A program made the position numbers and the translations under genes. From the NCBI GenBank assembly GCA_020349245.1, contig CP070764.1, positions 2,507,648-2,571,632 on the forward strand: a stretch of 63,985 bases of DNA, written 5' to 3'. This document shows, piece after piece, positions 8,443 to 18,096 of this stretch. Source of the stretch: Chloroflexota bacterium (GTDB taxonomy: Bacteria; Chloroflexota; Anaerolineae; Anaerolineales; UBA4823). The notes under the pieces are model-generated. The model did no database searches, was not told the origin of the DNA, and saw nothing but the letters and a program-made list of their open reading frames with translations. How positions within the stretch are numbered: the first letter of the stretch is position 1; each line of letters begins with the position of its first letter.

Positions 8443-9006
8443 ATGGTTACAATTATCCCTTACAAGTTAAATTGGCCAAATGAGTTTCAGAAAATTGGGG
8501 GAAAATTACGTCATTCGTTAGGAGACACAGCATTGCGGATCGATCACATCGGGTCTACTTCTATTCCTGGCCTGGCGGCAAAAGATCGTATCGATATTCA
8601 AATCACTGTTGAGTCTCTTGCTCCTGCAATCGAGAAATTATTAACCAGGGATGGTTACCAGAAGCTCCAAATATCCACTGATCACATTCCAAAAGGGATC
8701 AAATCTCATCCAGACAATTGGGTCAAGTGGGTATTCATCAATCCACCCCATCAACGTCCTACTAACCTCCACGTGCGCATCAATGGTCGTACGAATCAAC
8801 GCTATGCCCTGCTTTTCCGAGATTACCTGCGCACCCATCAGCCTGTCGCCCAAGCGTACGCGGAGCTGAAAGAACGCCTATCAGAGAATATCGCCGATCC
8901 AGATTTGTATCCAGATGTAAAAGATCCAGCGGTGGATCTGATTTACTTCGCCGCAGAAGACTGGTCCAGATTCACTGGCTGGCAGCTAGGTCCTTCAGAT
9001 GCCTGA
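8443..9006 (+). CDS. GrpB-family (UPF0157) nucleotidyltransferase-fold protein
   Basis: A 187-residue protein of the GrpB/UPF0157 family (PF04229), related to minimal nucleotidyltransferases. The signature is IDHIGSTSIPGLAAKDRIDIQI, with the GS motif (GSTS) and the paired Asp residues of DRIDIQI, followed by the conserved NLHVR strand and a FRDYLR helix. The ATG at 8443 is chosen over an in-frame ATG at 8404 because AAAGGAG (8431-8437) is correctly placed for 8443 only. Some family members are fused to dephospho-CoA kinase; this one is stand-alone. The biochemical role is not established. Confidence 0.88.
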   Translation: MVTIIPYKLNWPNEFQKIGGKLRHSLGDTALRIDHIGSTSIPGLAAKDRIDIQITVESLAPAIEKLLTRDGYQKLQISTDHIPKGIKSHPDNWVKWVFINPPHQRPTNLHVRINGRTNQRYALLFRDYLRTHQPVAQAYAELKERLSENIADPDLYPDVKDPAVDLIYFAAEDWSRFTGWQLGPSDA

Positions 9007-9119
9007 GCGCTAAACTCCTCAACCAAAATCGATTGCGGTTCTCGTGGGGGATATTCACAACTAATTCCAACTTTCTTCGCTCTGACTAGAATCCCCTGAT
9101 AATAATCCCGAACATCTTG

Positions 9120-9125
9120 TAAAAT
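9120..9125 (+). promoter_or_regulatory. Possible -10 element before tyrosine phenol-lyase
   Basis: TAAAAT preceded by TTG, 92 bases upstream of the start codon. No clear -35 box; weak on its own. Confidence 0.25.
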
Positions 9126-9216
9126 ATGTAAACGTACCAATAGTAATTGTAGATTGGTGAAGAGTAAAAAAATAAAAATCTTGTTTATGCCCACTCAATC
9201 AACAAGGAGAAACTGA

Positions 9217-10632
<1,416 letters not shown>

Positions 10633-11208
10633 GCTCTTCTGTAATCTGCACGTGCATTGCCGCCCTTGCCAAGAAGTATAAACACAGTGCGGAAAGTCAA
10701 GCTTTTACCCCCAATCCCTATCGATACAAGCATTTTGCACTTTAGGTCGATAGGAAGCGTTGAATTTTCCGAGGACATCAAGACGAAACGAACCTTATCT
10801 AGGAGCCCGTCAATCTCCCAGGAGTAATTTCGCAGTATATTGGATCGATACTGCTGCAGGGTCAGATCATCATTCAGTCTATTGCTCGAAAGCTCGAACA
10901 GACTTATGTCACGCATGACCACAGCATGATTGTTCTCCTGCTGATCCTATTTCTACCTACTTAACAGCCGATCGATACCTATTTCGATGAGCTGTTTCTG
11001 GCAATCCCTTTTCCAGCATATATTCTTTCGAGTGTAATCCCCGCCCGACTAAAAAAAGTTCTAAAACGACTATCAATCATTAAATATCCAAACCAGACAC
11101 CATGCAACGGGCAGGAAAGCCGATTCAAGCAGGAATAATTTATCACTTAATGGGTATAATATATCCAGATCGATTGGCTGTTCAAACCAATACATGAATG
11201 GAGATAGA
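10633..11208. other. Gap without a recognised gene
   Basis: About 575 bases between the lyase and pirin genes. A minus-strand frame at 10578-10922 overlaps the lyase gene and has no family-like features. The only supported element is the GTATAAT box at 11154-11160. Confidence 0.5.
11155..11160 (+). promoter_or_regulatory. -10 element (GTATAAT) before the pirin gene
   Basis: Perfect TATAAT preceded by GGG, 49 bases upstream of ATG 11209. -35 box not recognisable. Confidence 0.45.
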
Positions 11209-12075
11209 ATGAAAATACCTCGCACTGCTATCGAGGTGATCCAACCCACCCAGGTCATTGAAGGTGCCGGCGTCTTGCTGCGGCGCTCGATTGCGCCTAG
11301 CCGTGAAAACCGCTTTGACCCTTTTCTTCTCTTCGATCATTTTGCCTTCAACGACCCAATTGAAGGACCCCTGGTTGGCTTTCCAATGCACCCACACCGG
11401 GGGATTGAAACCGTTACCTACATGTTAGAAGGATCTGTCCATCACCGCGATAGCCTGGGGAATTCAGGGTTGATCGGGCCTGGCGATGTGCAGTGGATGA
11501 CCTCAGGCAGCGGTATTTTGCATGAGGAGTTGCCCCGGCGGAGTCCACAGGGCAATGTATTCGGCTTCCAGCTGTGGGTAAACTTACCTGCTGCGCGCAA
11601 GATGGGTCAGCCTCGCTACCAGGAAGTTTCTGCAGACAGTATACCCATTTTGGAGAGGGATGGAGCGAGTATTCGCATCGTTGCCGGAGAATTCAATGCT
11701 GTTGAAGGACCGGTGACGGAGATCGCCGCGAACCCGATCTATATGGATGTAAATCTATCTTCAGGCTCATCTTTCAGGATGCCCACACCACGCGAGCATA
11801 CCACGCTCGCGTATGTGTTCTCAGGACAAGGCGACTTCGGTATAGGTGAAAATGGCGAAGGCCACCTCGCCGAGGCTGTTTGCATGGTCGTCTTCAGTGA
11901 AGGCGATTATCTGCAAGTGAACACAACAGCGGATTCTCATGTGCGGTTTATGCTGATAGCCGGTGCGCCATTCCAAGAAGAAATTGTCCCTTATGGTCCA
12001 TTTGTGATGAATACACCTGCAGAGATCCAGCAAGCCTTGGAAGACCTCCGCAAGGGTACCTTCGTGAAATCTTAA
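11209..12075 (+). CDS. Pirin family bicupin
   Basis: A 288-residue pirin. The amino-terminal cupin carries the iron ligands expected from the human protein: His61 and His63 in FPMHPHRGIETVTY, then His105 and Glu107 in GILHEELP; the adjacent MTSGSG segment is typical. The carboxy-terminal cupin is present but without metal ligands, as usual. Bacterial pirins can have quercetinase activity or modulate pyruvate metabolism; neither can be decided here. ATG 11209 is chosen over ATG 11194 because GGAG (11198-11201) is positioned for the former. Promoter box 49 bases upstream; monocistronic. Confidence 0.92.
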   Translation: MKIPRTAIEVIQPTQVIEGAGVLLRRSIAPSRENRFDPFLLFDHFAFNDPIEGPLVGFPMHPHRGIETVTYMLEGSVHHRDSLGNSGLIGPGDVQWMTSGSGILHEELPRRSPQGNVFGFQLWVNLPAARKMGQPRYQEVSADSIPILERDGASIRIVAGEFNAVEGPVTEIAANPIYMDVNLSSGSSFRMPTPREHTTLAYVFSGQGDFGIGENGEGHLAEAVCMVVFSEGDYLQVNTTADSHVRFMLIAGAPFQEEIVPYGPFVMNTPAEIQQALEDLRKGTFVKS

Positions 12076-12512
12076 AATTCCACCTGGGCCCGAGCAAGAA
12101 TGGAAAACAAAACGTAAATTTTTCCTGGCATCAGGGTGGTCCTCGGCGAGAAACCATTGAAAACATCATACCGGTTTCCATCCTGAGAAGCGAGAGTGCG
12201 ACAATGCAGCGACGTTTCCGGGGATAGCATCACTCCTGGTATGAAATCAACAGATTGACTGGACCGATCTCCACAGGAATAAATCTATACCGAAAATCAC
12301 CGCGAATAAGCAAGGTATAATAATCAAGAGAGTCTGCTCCAAAGCAAGTCTTGCCCGTCGTTATTTCAAATCAGTTGGTATCCCGGCAATAATTCTATAC
12401 CCATCAACAAAATGCTGAACCCTGTCAGGTCTTTCCATATTGGAGCAGAGAAAGGCAGAAAACAACCTTTCAACTATTGATCAACCCATATAAACCAAAA
12501 AAGGAGAAAACC
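12076..12512. other. Gap with one promoter-like box only
   Basis: 437 bases between pirin and the GYD gene. Apart from the GTATAAT at 12315-12321 and the ribosome site of the next gene, nothing is recognisable. Confidence 0.5.
12316..12321 (+). promoter_or_regulatory. -10 element (GTATAAT) before the GYD gene
   Basis: Perfect TATAAT preceded by GG, 192 bases upstream of ATG 12513, implying a long leader. Confidence 0.4.
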
Positions 12513-12791
12513 ATGCCTACTTTCATTATGTTCGGTAAATATTCCCACGAATCAATTAAGGAAATCAGCGCAGAACGGACCCAGAAAGCAAGCCAGCTGG
12601 TTAGCGACAATGGCGGTACGGTGAAATCCGGTTACGCTTTGCTTGGTGACACCGATCTGGTAGTAATCGCCGATTTCCCCAACAACCAGGCTGCCATGAA
12701 AACATCTGTGGGACTGGCAAGACTCCTGGGGATCTCATTCTCAACTGCCCCAGCAGTTAGCATGGATGAATTTGACAAGCTGGTCGGTTAA
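12513..12791 (+). CDS. GYD domain protein
   Basis: A 92-residue protein of the GYD family (PF08734), a small ferredoxin-like alpha/beta fold of unknown function. It shows the expected order: FIMFGKYSHESIKEI, a helix ending in a GG turn, GYALLGDTDLVVIADFPN, a helix and a final strand before AVSMDEFDKLV. The ATG at 12513 is chosen because AAGGAG lies at 12501-12506; an in-frame upstream start at 12477 lacks such a site. The transcript appears to end at the strong hairpin at 12970. Confidence 0.85.
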   Translation: MPTFIMFGKYSHESIKEISAERTQKASQLVSDNGGTVKSGYALLGDTDLVVIADFPNNQAAMKTSVGLARLLGISFSTAPAVSMDEFDKLVG

Positions 12792-12969
12792 GGACCGTAT
12801 CGCCAATCGACAAACAGTATCGAAGCGCGCAACGCCATCGAGAGGATGAACACACCGCTTCAGGATTATCCTGGTAAGACCTGACAGGGAATTACTGTAC
12901 TTAACCATTGAGTGTGTATTCCCAATTCGATGAGGATAAAACAGTAAATGGTTTGCATCCCAGCTAATA

Positions 12970-13008
12970 ACTGCTCGCTGGTTTTATCAGCGAGCAGTGT
13001 TGTTTTTC
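12970..13008 (+). terminator. Rho-independent terminator after the GYD gene
   Basis: Perfect 11-bp stem ACTGCTCGCTG (12970-12980) / CAGCGAGCAGT (12988-12998), 7-base loop, followed by GTTGTTTTTCC. It lies 179 bases after the GYD stop codon. Confidence 0.85.
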
Positions 13009-13498
13009 CTGTAGGTTAACCTGGTGATTTGCTTCGTGAGATCATCTGGTATCATGCAACCTTTCCACCAAAACAGAAAAGTATCCAAAATCATCCGGGA
13101 AATTTGCTGCTGCCCGTAAAGACTAGAAATTTTCCGCATACTTGCATAAAATTTGGCTGGAATACTCCGAGTGACCGCGATTGGATCCGTTAGTCAACAT
13201 CATCTCGGGGGAATTGATGAGCAAACCTAAAATTGTCCTTTTCGCTGCTTTCAAAACAACGGGGTTCCTGTTATGCAAGGAATTATGGATAAGGAGAGAT
13301 AATTGCGATCTGGTCATCATGGTCCTGACTACTGAGAAGAAATCGGATCTTTTTAAAAAAATATAAACGTCAAGCCCGAGTTCCGCAGATTGAAGGTGCA
13401 GGTGCAGCAGAAGGCCAGGGGATAAAAATATTTGAGGTGTCTCCCCAAATTACGCGGATGTAGAAGCGAGGATAAAAGACTATGAAGCGCATGAAAGC

Positions 13499-13545
13499 AT
13501 CCCGGAATCGAACCCATGATCCGGCAGCCGATAACCTAACCAAAA
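13499..13545 (-). other. tRNA-like fragment
   Basis: Read on the minus strand the segment contains GGTTAG, then ATCATGGGTTCGATTCC, which resembles a D-loop and a T-loop (GGTTCGATTCC) with too little sequence between them for a normal anticodon arm. The T stem pairs only partly and no matching acceptor strand is found at the right distance. It is not a functional tRNA by eye; it could be a degraded tRNA end or chance. Confidence 0.25.
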
Positions 13546-13570
13546 ATTACTGACGGGTTTCTCATTGAAT

Positions 13571-13599
13571 TTGACATTTTGACATATATCCAGTATTCT
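13571..13599 (+). promoter_or_regulatory. Sigma-70-type promoter upstream of potABCD
   Basis: TTGACA (13571-13576), 17-base spacer, TATTCT (13594-13599). The first recognised gene downstream is potA at 13957, giving a leader of about 350 bases that includes the palindrome at 13880. Confidence 0.5.
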
Positions 13600-13879
13600 T
13601 TACTTCCCAAATAATCAGTACGCAGAGAACCGTAGTTGAACAAACTACAAGAAATTAAACGGAATCTTTCCCTGGATATCTTTTATACCCATCTTCTAGC
13701 AGCCGCGGGATTTAAAGCTATTCACTGGTTGGATCCCTTCGCTTGGCAAATCAGATACTTTTGTTTTATAGAAGAGCGCATTCCAACCTGGCCACCTGCC
13801 ATTTTTCGGTTAAAAACATGGGATTTCGACAATGGTTTACCAGGAGGAGTCACAAGCCAATTAATAGTTTGTGATAATT

Positions 13880-13893
13880 AGCTACATGTAGCT
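13880..13893. promoter_or_regulatory. Palindrome AGCTACATGTAGCT upstream of potA
   Basis: A perfect 14-base palindrome 64 bases before the potA start. The position and symmetry fit a repressor operator, although a role as leader hairpin is possible. Confidence 0.4.
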
Positions 13894-13956
13894 GCATGTC
13901 ACAAGTGGGAAATCGGAACCTGCTATTAAGCTCATAACGGAGAACTAGATCAAGAT

Positions 13957-15039
13957 ATGCCTGCAGAAAACAACCGTACAGCCATCCGTCTCGTCAATCT
14001 AGCCAAGCTCTTTGGAGAAGTGATTGCCCTCAACAGCATAAATTTGAGCATTGAAGATGGCGAATTCTTCTCACTTCTTGGACCCTCCGGGTGTGGGAAA
14101 ACGACAACTCTGCGATTAATCGCTGGATTAGAAACCGCCACAGCCGGTGAAGTATACCTGCACGGTCGTCCATTAGGAGACACACCGGCTTTCAAGCGAC
14201 CTGTGAACACAGTCTTCCAAAATTATGCCCTCTTCCCTCATTTATCCGTGGAAAGAAATGTTGCCTTCGGTCTAGAGATGACGGGTGTATCCAAGGAGGA
14301 GATAAAAACCCGGGTTGGAGAAGCGCTTGAAATGGTCCAGTTGGGTAACATGGGAAATCGTCGTCCCAAGCAACTATCTGGAGGTCAACAGCAGCGCATC
14401 GCCTTAGCCAGGGCCCTGGTCAATCGCCCGGAAGTTTTACTGCTCGACGAGCCTCTGGGGGCTCTAGATCTGAAGCTCCGCAAAGCCATGCAGCTGGAAT
14501 TAAAGCAGCTCCAGGATGAGGTCGGGATCACTTTTATCTATGTCACGCATGACCAAGAAGAAGCCCTGACCATGTCAGACCGCATTGCTGTCATGGACCA
14601 AGGCAATATATTGCAAGTCGGACCTCCTGATGAAATTTATGAACATCCCAAGACTCGCTTTGTGGCAGATTTTATTGGCGAAACGAACTTCCTTAACGGC
14701 AAAGTCGCTGAGATTGATGGCGATGAAATACAGGTCAAGATAGATGATCAAGTAACCGTGAGGGCGAAATGCTCCTCCCCCCTTTCCGTGGGGCAATCGG
14801 TAAGTGTTGTGATTCGACCGGAAAAATTCCAACTGGAGAAAGAGGGGATGATCCCGGGCACCGTAGAGGAGATTATCTACATCGGTACTGACACACGCTA
14901 CATATTACGAATAACCGATGAGACTCAGGTAACTGTCCGGGAGCAGAACTTGAATCCGGATGACATGCATGTTTTCAATGTAGGCGATCGGGTAGGGTTG
15001 AGCTGGAATCCTGAGCATGCATTGGTGCTGACGGAATAG
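13957..15039 (+). CDS. potA: Spermidine/putrescine ABC transporter ATPase PotA
   Basis: A 360-residue ABC ATPase that energises polyamine import at the inner face of the membrane. Walker A GPSGCGKTT is at 42-50, the signature LSGGQ at 139-143, Walker B VLLLDEP at 159-165, the D-loop GALD next, and the switch His in YVTHDQEE. A TOBE-type regulatory domain fills about 280-355. Length and the CGKTT/TOBE combination match PotA/FbpC-type importers; identity as PotA comes from the gene order with two MetI-like permeases and a PotD-like lipoprotein. First gene of a four-gene operon, 13 bases before potB. Confidence 0.93.
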   Translation: MPAENNRTAIRLVNLAKLFGEVIALNSINLSIEDGEFFSLLGPSGCGKTTTLRLIAGLETATAGEVYLHGRPLGDTPAFKRPVNTVFQNYALFPHLSVERNVAFGLEMTGVSKEEIKTRVGEALEMVQLGNMGNRRPKQLSGGQQQRIALARALVNRPEVLLLDEPLGALDLKLRKAMQLELKQLQDEVGITFIYVTHDQEEALTMSDRIAVMDQGNILQVGPPDEIYEHPKTRFVADFIGETNFLNGKVAEIDGDEIQVKIDDQVTVRAKCSSPLSVGQSVSVVIRPEKFQLEKEGMIPGTVEEIIYIGTDTRYILRITDETQVTVREQNLNPDDMHVFNVGDRVGLSWNPEHALVLTE

Positions 15040-15052
15040 ACGGAGGGAACCG

Positions 15053-15919
15053 GTGGCAGCTGAACCAAGAACCAAGCGTGAACGACTGACTTTAGGTGTT
15101 TTACTGAGCCCAACGTTGTTTTGGTTAATCCTGTTTTTCATGGTCCCCTTATTTGTGATCTTGATATATGGTTTTCTCGATCGGGGCACCTATGGTGGAA
15201 TTGTCTGGAAATTCCAGCTGGAGAATTACATCCGCTTTGCCGATCCTCTCTATTTACGCATTTTTTGGCGCTCATTTGTCATCGCCCTGGCTACGACCTT
15301 GATCTGCTTGTTGATGGGCTATCCGATGGCATACTGGATGGCTGGCCGATCACCGAAAATCCGCAACACGCTGCTCCTGCTGATGATGCTGCCCTTCTGG
15401 ACAAATTTCGTGATCAGGACCTACGCGTGGCGGTTTATCATCGCCCGGGAAGGGATTTTGAATAATTCATTGCTGGCAATCGGTTTGATCAATGAACCCC
15501 TGACGCTGTTATTTACCGACCGTGCGGTGATTTTAGGGCTGGTTTATGGATGGGTGGTTGGCATGGTCCTGCCGTGTTATGCCAGCCTGGTTGGTCTCGA
15601 TCGTTCCCTACTGGAGGCAGCCCAAGACCTGTACGCCAATCCTATCCGCACTTTTCTGCGGGTTACCCTGCCATTGACTTTGCCAGGTATCGTCTCGGGA
15701 TCGATCCTGGTATTTGTACCTTCATTCGGGGCATTTGTCACCCCGGACTTGCTGGGTGGTGGAAAGGCGGACATGATCGGAAACCTGATCCAGCAGCAAT
15801 TTGGCAGTGCCTCAGACTGGCCTTTTGGAGCGGCTATCTCAACCATCTTGATGGTGGTCATGCTCGGGGGAACGCTGCTATACTTCCGCAGCCTGCGGAA
15901 AGAATCTGAACAAGGGTAA
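15053..15919 (+). CDS. potB: Polyamine ABC transporter permease PotB
   Basis: A 288-residue inner-membrane permease with six predicted spans. It begins at GTG 15053 with GGAGGG upstream. The cytoplasmic coupling loop EAAQDLYANPIRTFLRVTLPLTLPGI (EAA motif, about 190-215) is the docking site for PotA. The amino-terminal segments and the LPFWTNFVIRTYAWRFI loop are characteristic of the PotB/HisM-like group of spermidine/putrescine permeases. 12 bases before potC. Confidence 0.92.
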   Translation: MAAEPRTKRERLTLGVLLSPTLFWLILFFMVPLFVILIYGFLDRGTYGGIVWKFQLENYIRFADPLYLRIFWRSFVIALATTLICLLMGYPMAYWMAGRSPKIRNTLLLLMMLPFWTNFVIRTYAWRFIIAREGILNNSLLAIGLINEPLTLLFTDRAVILGLVYGWVVGMVLPCYASLVGLDRSLLEAAQDLYANPIRTFLRVTLPLTLPGIVSGSILVFVPSFGAFVTPDLLGGGKADMIGNLIQQQFGSASDWPFGAAISTILMVVMLGGTLLYFRSLRKESEQG

Positions 15920-15930
15920 TGGATTAACTC

Positions 15931-16791
15931 ATGGCTACCCCTTTCACCGACCAATCTATTTATCGTAAAGGCACACCTGTATATCCAGATCAGGTCAAAC
16001 CCAGCCTGCGCTCACGCATCGGGCAGTTTCTATTTTCGACATATGCCCTGTTATTCTTTTTCTTCCTGTATGCCCCCATTATCCTGGTAGTTATTTTTTC
16101 TTTCAATGTCTCCCGCTTTCCCACCCATTGGACCGGCTTCACACTTGATTGGTATGACAAGCTTTTTCAAAACTATGCAATCGGACTGGCTCTGAAAAAC
16201 ACCCTGATCGTCTCGATCACCTCAACGATTATTTCCACCATTATTGGCACAATGGTCTCTGTGGGTATAGAACGCTACCGTTTCCGGGGAAAATCACCAT
16301 TGGATGCCATGCTATTTCTCCCGATCATCATTCCTGACATTGCTATGGCGATCATGCTTCTAGCATTCTTCGTCCTGGTGAAAATGCAACTGGGATTATC
16401 TACGATCATCATCTCACATGTCGCTTTTAACATTGCCTTTGTAGCGGTGATCGTACGCGCCCGCATGGCTTCTATTGATCCTGCACTGGAAGAAGCTGCA
16501 AACGATTTATATGCCAACGAATGGCGCGCCTTTTGGCGGGTAACCTTTCCCCTATTGCTGCCAGGGATCCTCGGCGGCGCCCTGTTTGCCTTCACCCTAT
16601 CCCTGGACGATTATGTGATCACTTTCTTCACCTCTGGCCCTGGATCCACGACGCTTCCGGTGCGAATTTACTCCATGGTAAAACGAGGTATTACCCCTGA
16701 GATCAACGCGGTTTCGAGCTTGATGCTGCTTGCCTCCATGTTCCTAGTCCCATTATCTCTTTGGTTGCAAGGGAAAAGCGATGAAACCTAG
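15931..16791 (+). CDS. potC: Polyamine ABC transporter permease PotC
   Basis: A 286-residue second permease, six spans, with a 35-residue hydrophilic amino terminus. The early FFFFLYAPIILVVIFSFN span followed by TGFTLDWYDKLF is typical of PotC. The coupling loop EEAANDLYANEWRAFWRVTFPLLLPGI (about 189-215) carries the EAA motif, and LDDYVITFFTSGPG near 225 is a PotC hallmark. It forms a heterodimeric channel with PotB. Followed 59 bases later by potD. Confidence 0.92.
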   Translation: MATPFTDQSIYRKGTPVYPDQVKPSLRSRIGQFLFSTYALLFFFFLYAPIILVVIFSFNVSRFPTHWTGFTLDWYDKLFQNYAIGLALKNTLIVSITSTIISTIIGTMVSVGIERYRFRGKSPLDAMLFLPIIIPDIAMAIMLLAFFVLVKMQLGLSTIIISHVAFNIAFVAVIVRARMASIDPALEEAANDLYANEWRAFWRVTFPLLLPGILGGALFAFTLSLDDYVITFFTSGPGSTTLPVRIYSMVKRGITPEINAVSSLMLLASMFLVPLSLWLQGKSDET

Positions 16792-16850
16792 ATTACAATA
16801 TCAGAACAACCAAACAGGTGACTTCTGAAATATTTACAAAGGAGGAAGAT

Positions 16851-17975
16851 ATGAAAAAAGCCTTATATCCGTTTCTGCTTATTCTGCTGATCGCCCTGCT
16901 TGCCACAGCCTGTGCAAGCGAAGCAGCAACCCCTGAAGCTGAAAGTGAAGAACCCCCAGCAGAAGAAGCTCCCCCGGAGGAAGCTGGAGAGAAGGTGCTC
17001 AACTTCTACAATTGGAGTGAATACATTGAGCCAGAGATTTTTGCCTTATTCGAGGAAGAAACTGGCATTAAAGTTGTCGAAGATACCTTTGGCAGCAACG
17101 AGGACCTGCTGGCTAAACTCCAGGGCGGTGCTACGGGATATGATGTCATCGTACCATCCGATTACATGGTAGCAACAATGGTCGAGCTGGGTATGCTCGC
17201 AGAAATTGATCACAGCAAGCTGGAAAATTTCGCCAACCTCGATCCAAGCTTCACCGATCCACCTTATGATCCCGGGTTGGCACATTGTGTACCTTATTTC
17301 TGGGGTACTACAGGAATTGGTTTTAACTGGAACGATTGGGAAGAAGCCCCGAGTAGCTGGGAGTATCTCTTCAATCCCGAGAATGCAACCGAATTTGAAG
17401 GTCGCATATCATTGTTGGATGACATGCGCGAGGTTCTTGGTGCAGCGTTAATCTCCCTCGGCTACAGCCCCAACTCAACGAACGAAGCCGAGCTTCAAGA
17501 AGCGAAAGAAGTGGTCTTGGCGATCAAACCCTACGTTGCCGCCTTCGATTCGGATACCTATGAGGATAATTTAGTGACTGGTGACGTAGCCCTTGTCCTG
17601 GGCTGGAGCGGTGACGTTTTTACAGCCCAAGTTGAGGATGAAAACATAGACTATGTCATTCCAGAAGAGGGTGCGGTGAAATGGACCGATAACCTGTGCA
17701 TCACCGCAGATGCGGCGGCTGACCCACAGCGGCTGGAGATGGCTTACCAGTGGATTGACTTTTTGAACCGCCCCGAAATCGCTGGCATGAACACGAACTT
17801 TGTATGGTATGCCTCCCCCAATGCAGCTGCTGAGGAATTTATCGATCCTGAAATCCTCGGATATGAAGCTGTTTATCCTCCAGAAGAGGTGTTCACCAAG
17901 TTACAATTCCTCGAGAATGTCGGTGAAGCAACAGAGCTCTACTCCCGCATTTGGACAGAAATTAGTACCGAGTAA
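16851..17975 (+). CDS. potD: Polyamine-binding lipoprotein PotD
   Basis: A 374-residue substrate-binding lipoprotein. AAAGGAGGAAG precedes ATG 16851; an earlier in-frame start at 16818 is rejected because the signal peptide begins at 16851. The signal (KK then a hydrophobic run) ends in a lipobox LATAC with Cys21 as the lipid anchor, followed by a Glu/Pro-rich linker of about 30 residues. The mature domain begins LNFYNWSEYIEPEI, the PotD/PotF hallmark; YDVIVPSDYMV and a final LYSRIWTEI also fit. It captures polyamine outside the membrane and delivers it to PotBC. Confidence 0.93.
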   Translation: MKKALYPFLLILLIALLATACASEAATPEAESEEPPAEEAPPEEAGEKVLNFYNWSEYIEPEIFALFEEETGIKVVEDTFGSNEDLLAKLQGGATGYDVIVPSDYMVATMVELGMLAEIDHSKLENFANLDPSFTDPPYDPGLAHCVPYFWGTTGIGFNWNDWEEAPSSWEYLFNPENATEFEGRISLLDDMREVLGAALISLGYSPNSTNEAELQEAKEVVLAIKPYVAAFDSDTYEDNLVTGDVALVLGWSGDVFTAQVEDENIDYVIPEEGAVKWTDNLCITADAAADPQRLEMAYQWIDFLNRPEIAGMNTNFVWYASPNAAAEEFIDPEILGYEAVYPPEEVFTKLQFLENVGEATELYSRIWTEISTE

Positions 17976-18006
17976 GGAGTAGTCTGCTCTATCAATTCGA
18001 ATCTAC

Positions 18007-18045
18007 CGATAGGCTGACTAAAATGAAAAAGTCAGCCTATCGTTT
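18007..18045 (+). terminator. Terminator after potD
   Basis: Perfect 13-bp stem CGATAGGCTGACT (18007-18019) / AGTCAGCCTATCG (18030-18042), A-rich 10-base loop, short T run. It closes the potABCD unit and separates it from the aldehyde dehydrogenase gene. Confidence 0.8.
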
Positions 18046-18096
18046 CCATTATCACCCCCGCAAAAACATCAAAAATCCGAACGAGGAGCTGCTTGC

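Larger units (their letters stand above)
12792..13956. other. 1.16 kb region with no convincing gene
   Basis: It holds a strong terminator (12970-13008), a good promoter (13571-13599), an operator-like palindrome (13880-13893) and a tRNA-like fragment on the minus strand (about 13499-13545). Two short frames were weighed: 13217-13366 (about 49 residues, beginning MSKPKIVLFAAF, like the first strand and helix of a Rossmann-type domain and then stopping) and a TTG-started frame at 13636-13881 (81 residues, no ribosome site). Neither matches a family I know. The stretch may be eroded former coding sequence. Confidence 0.45.

Noticed and set aside
13636..13881. 81-residue TTG-started frame upstream of potA
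   Set aside because: A promoter lies upstream, but there is no ribosome site, the composition is unlike the neighbours and no domain is recognisable.
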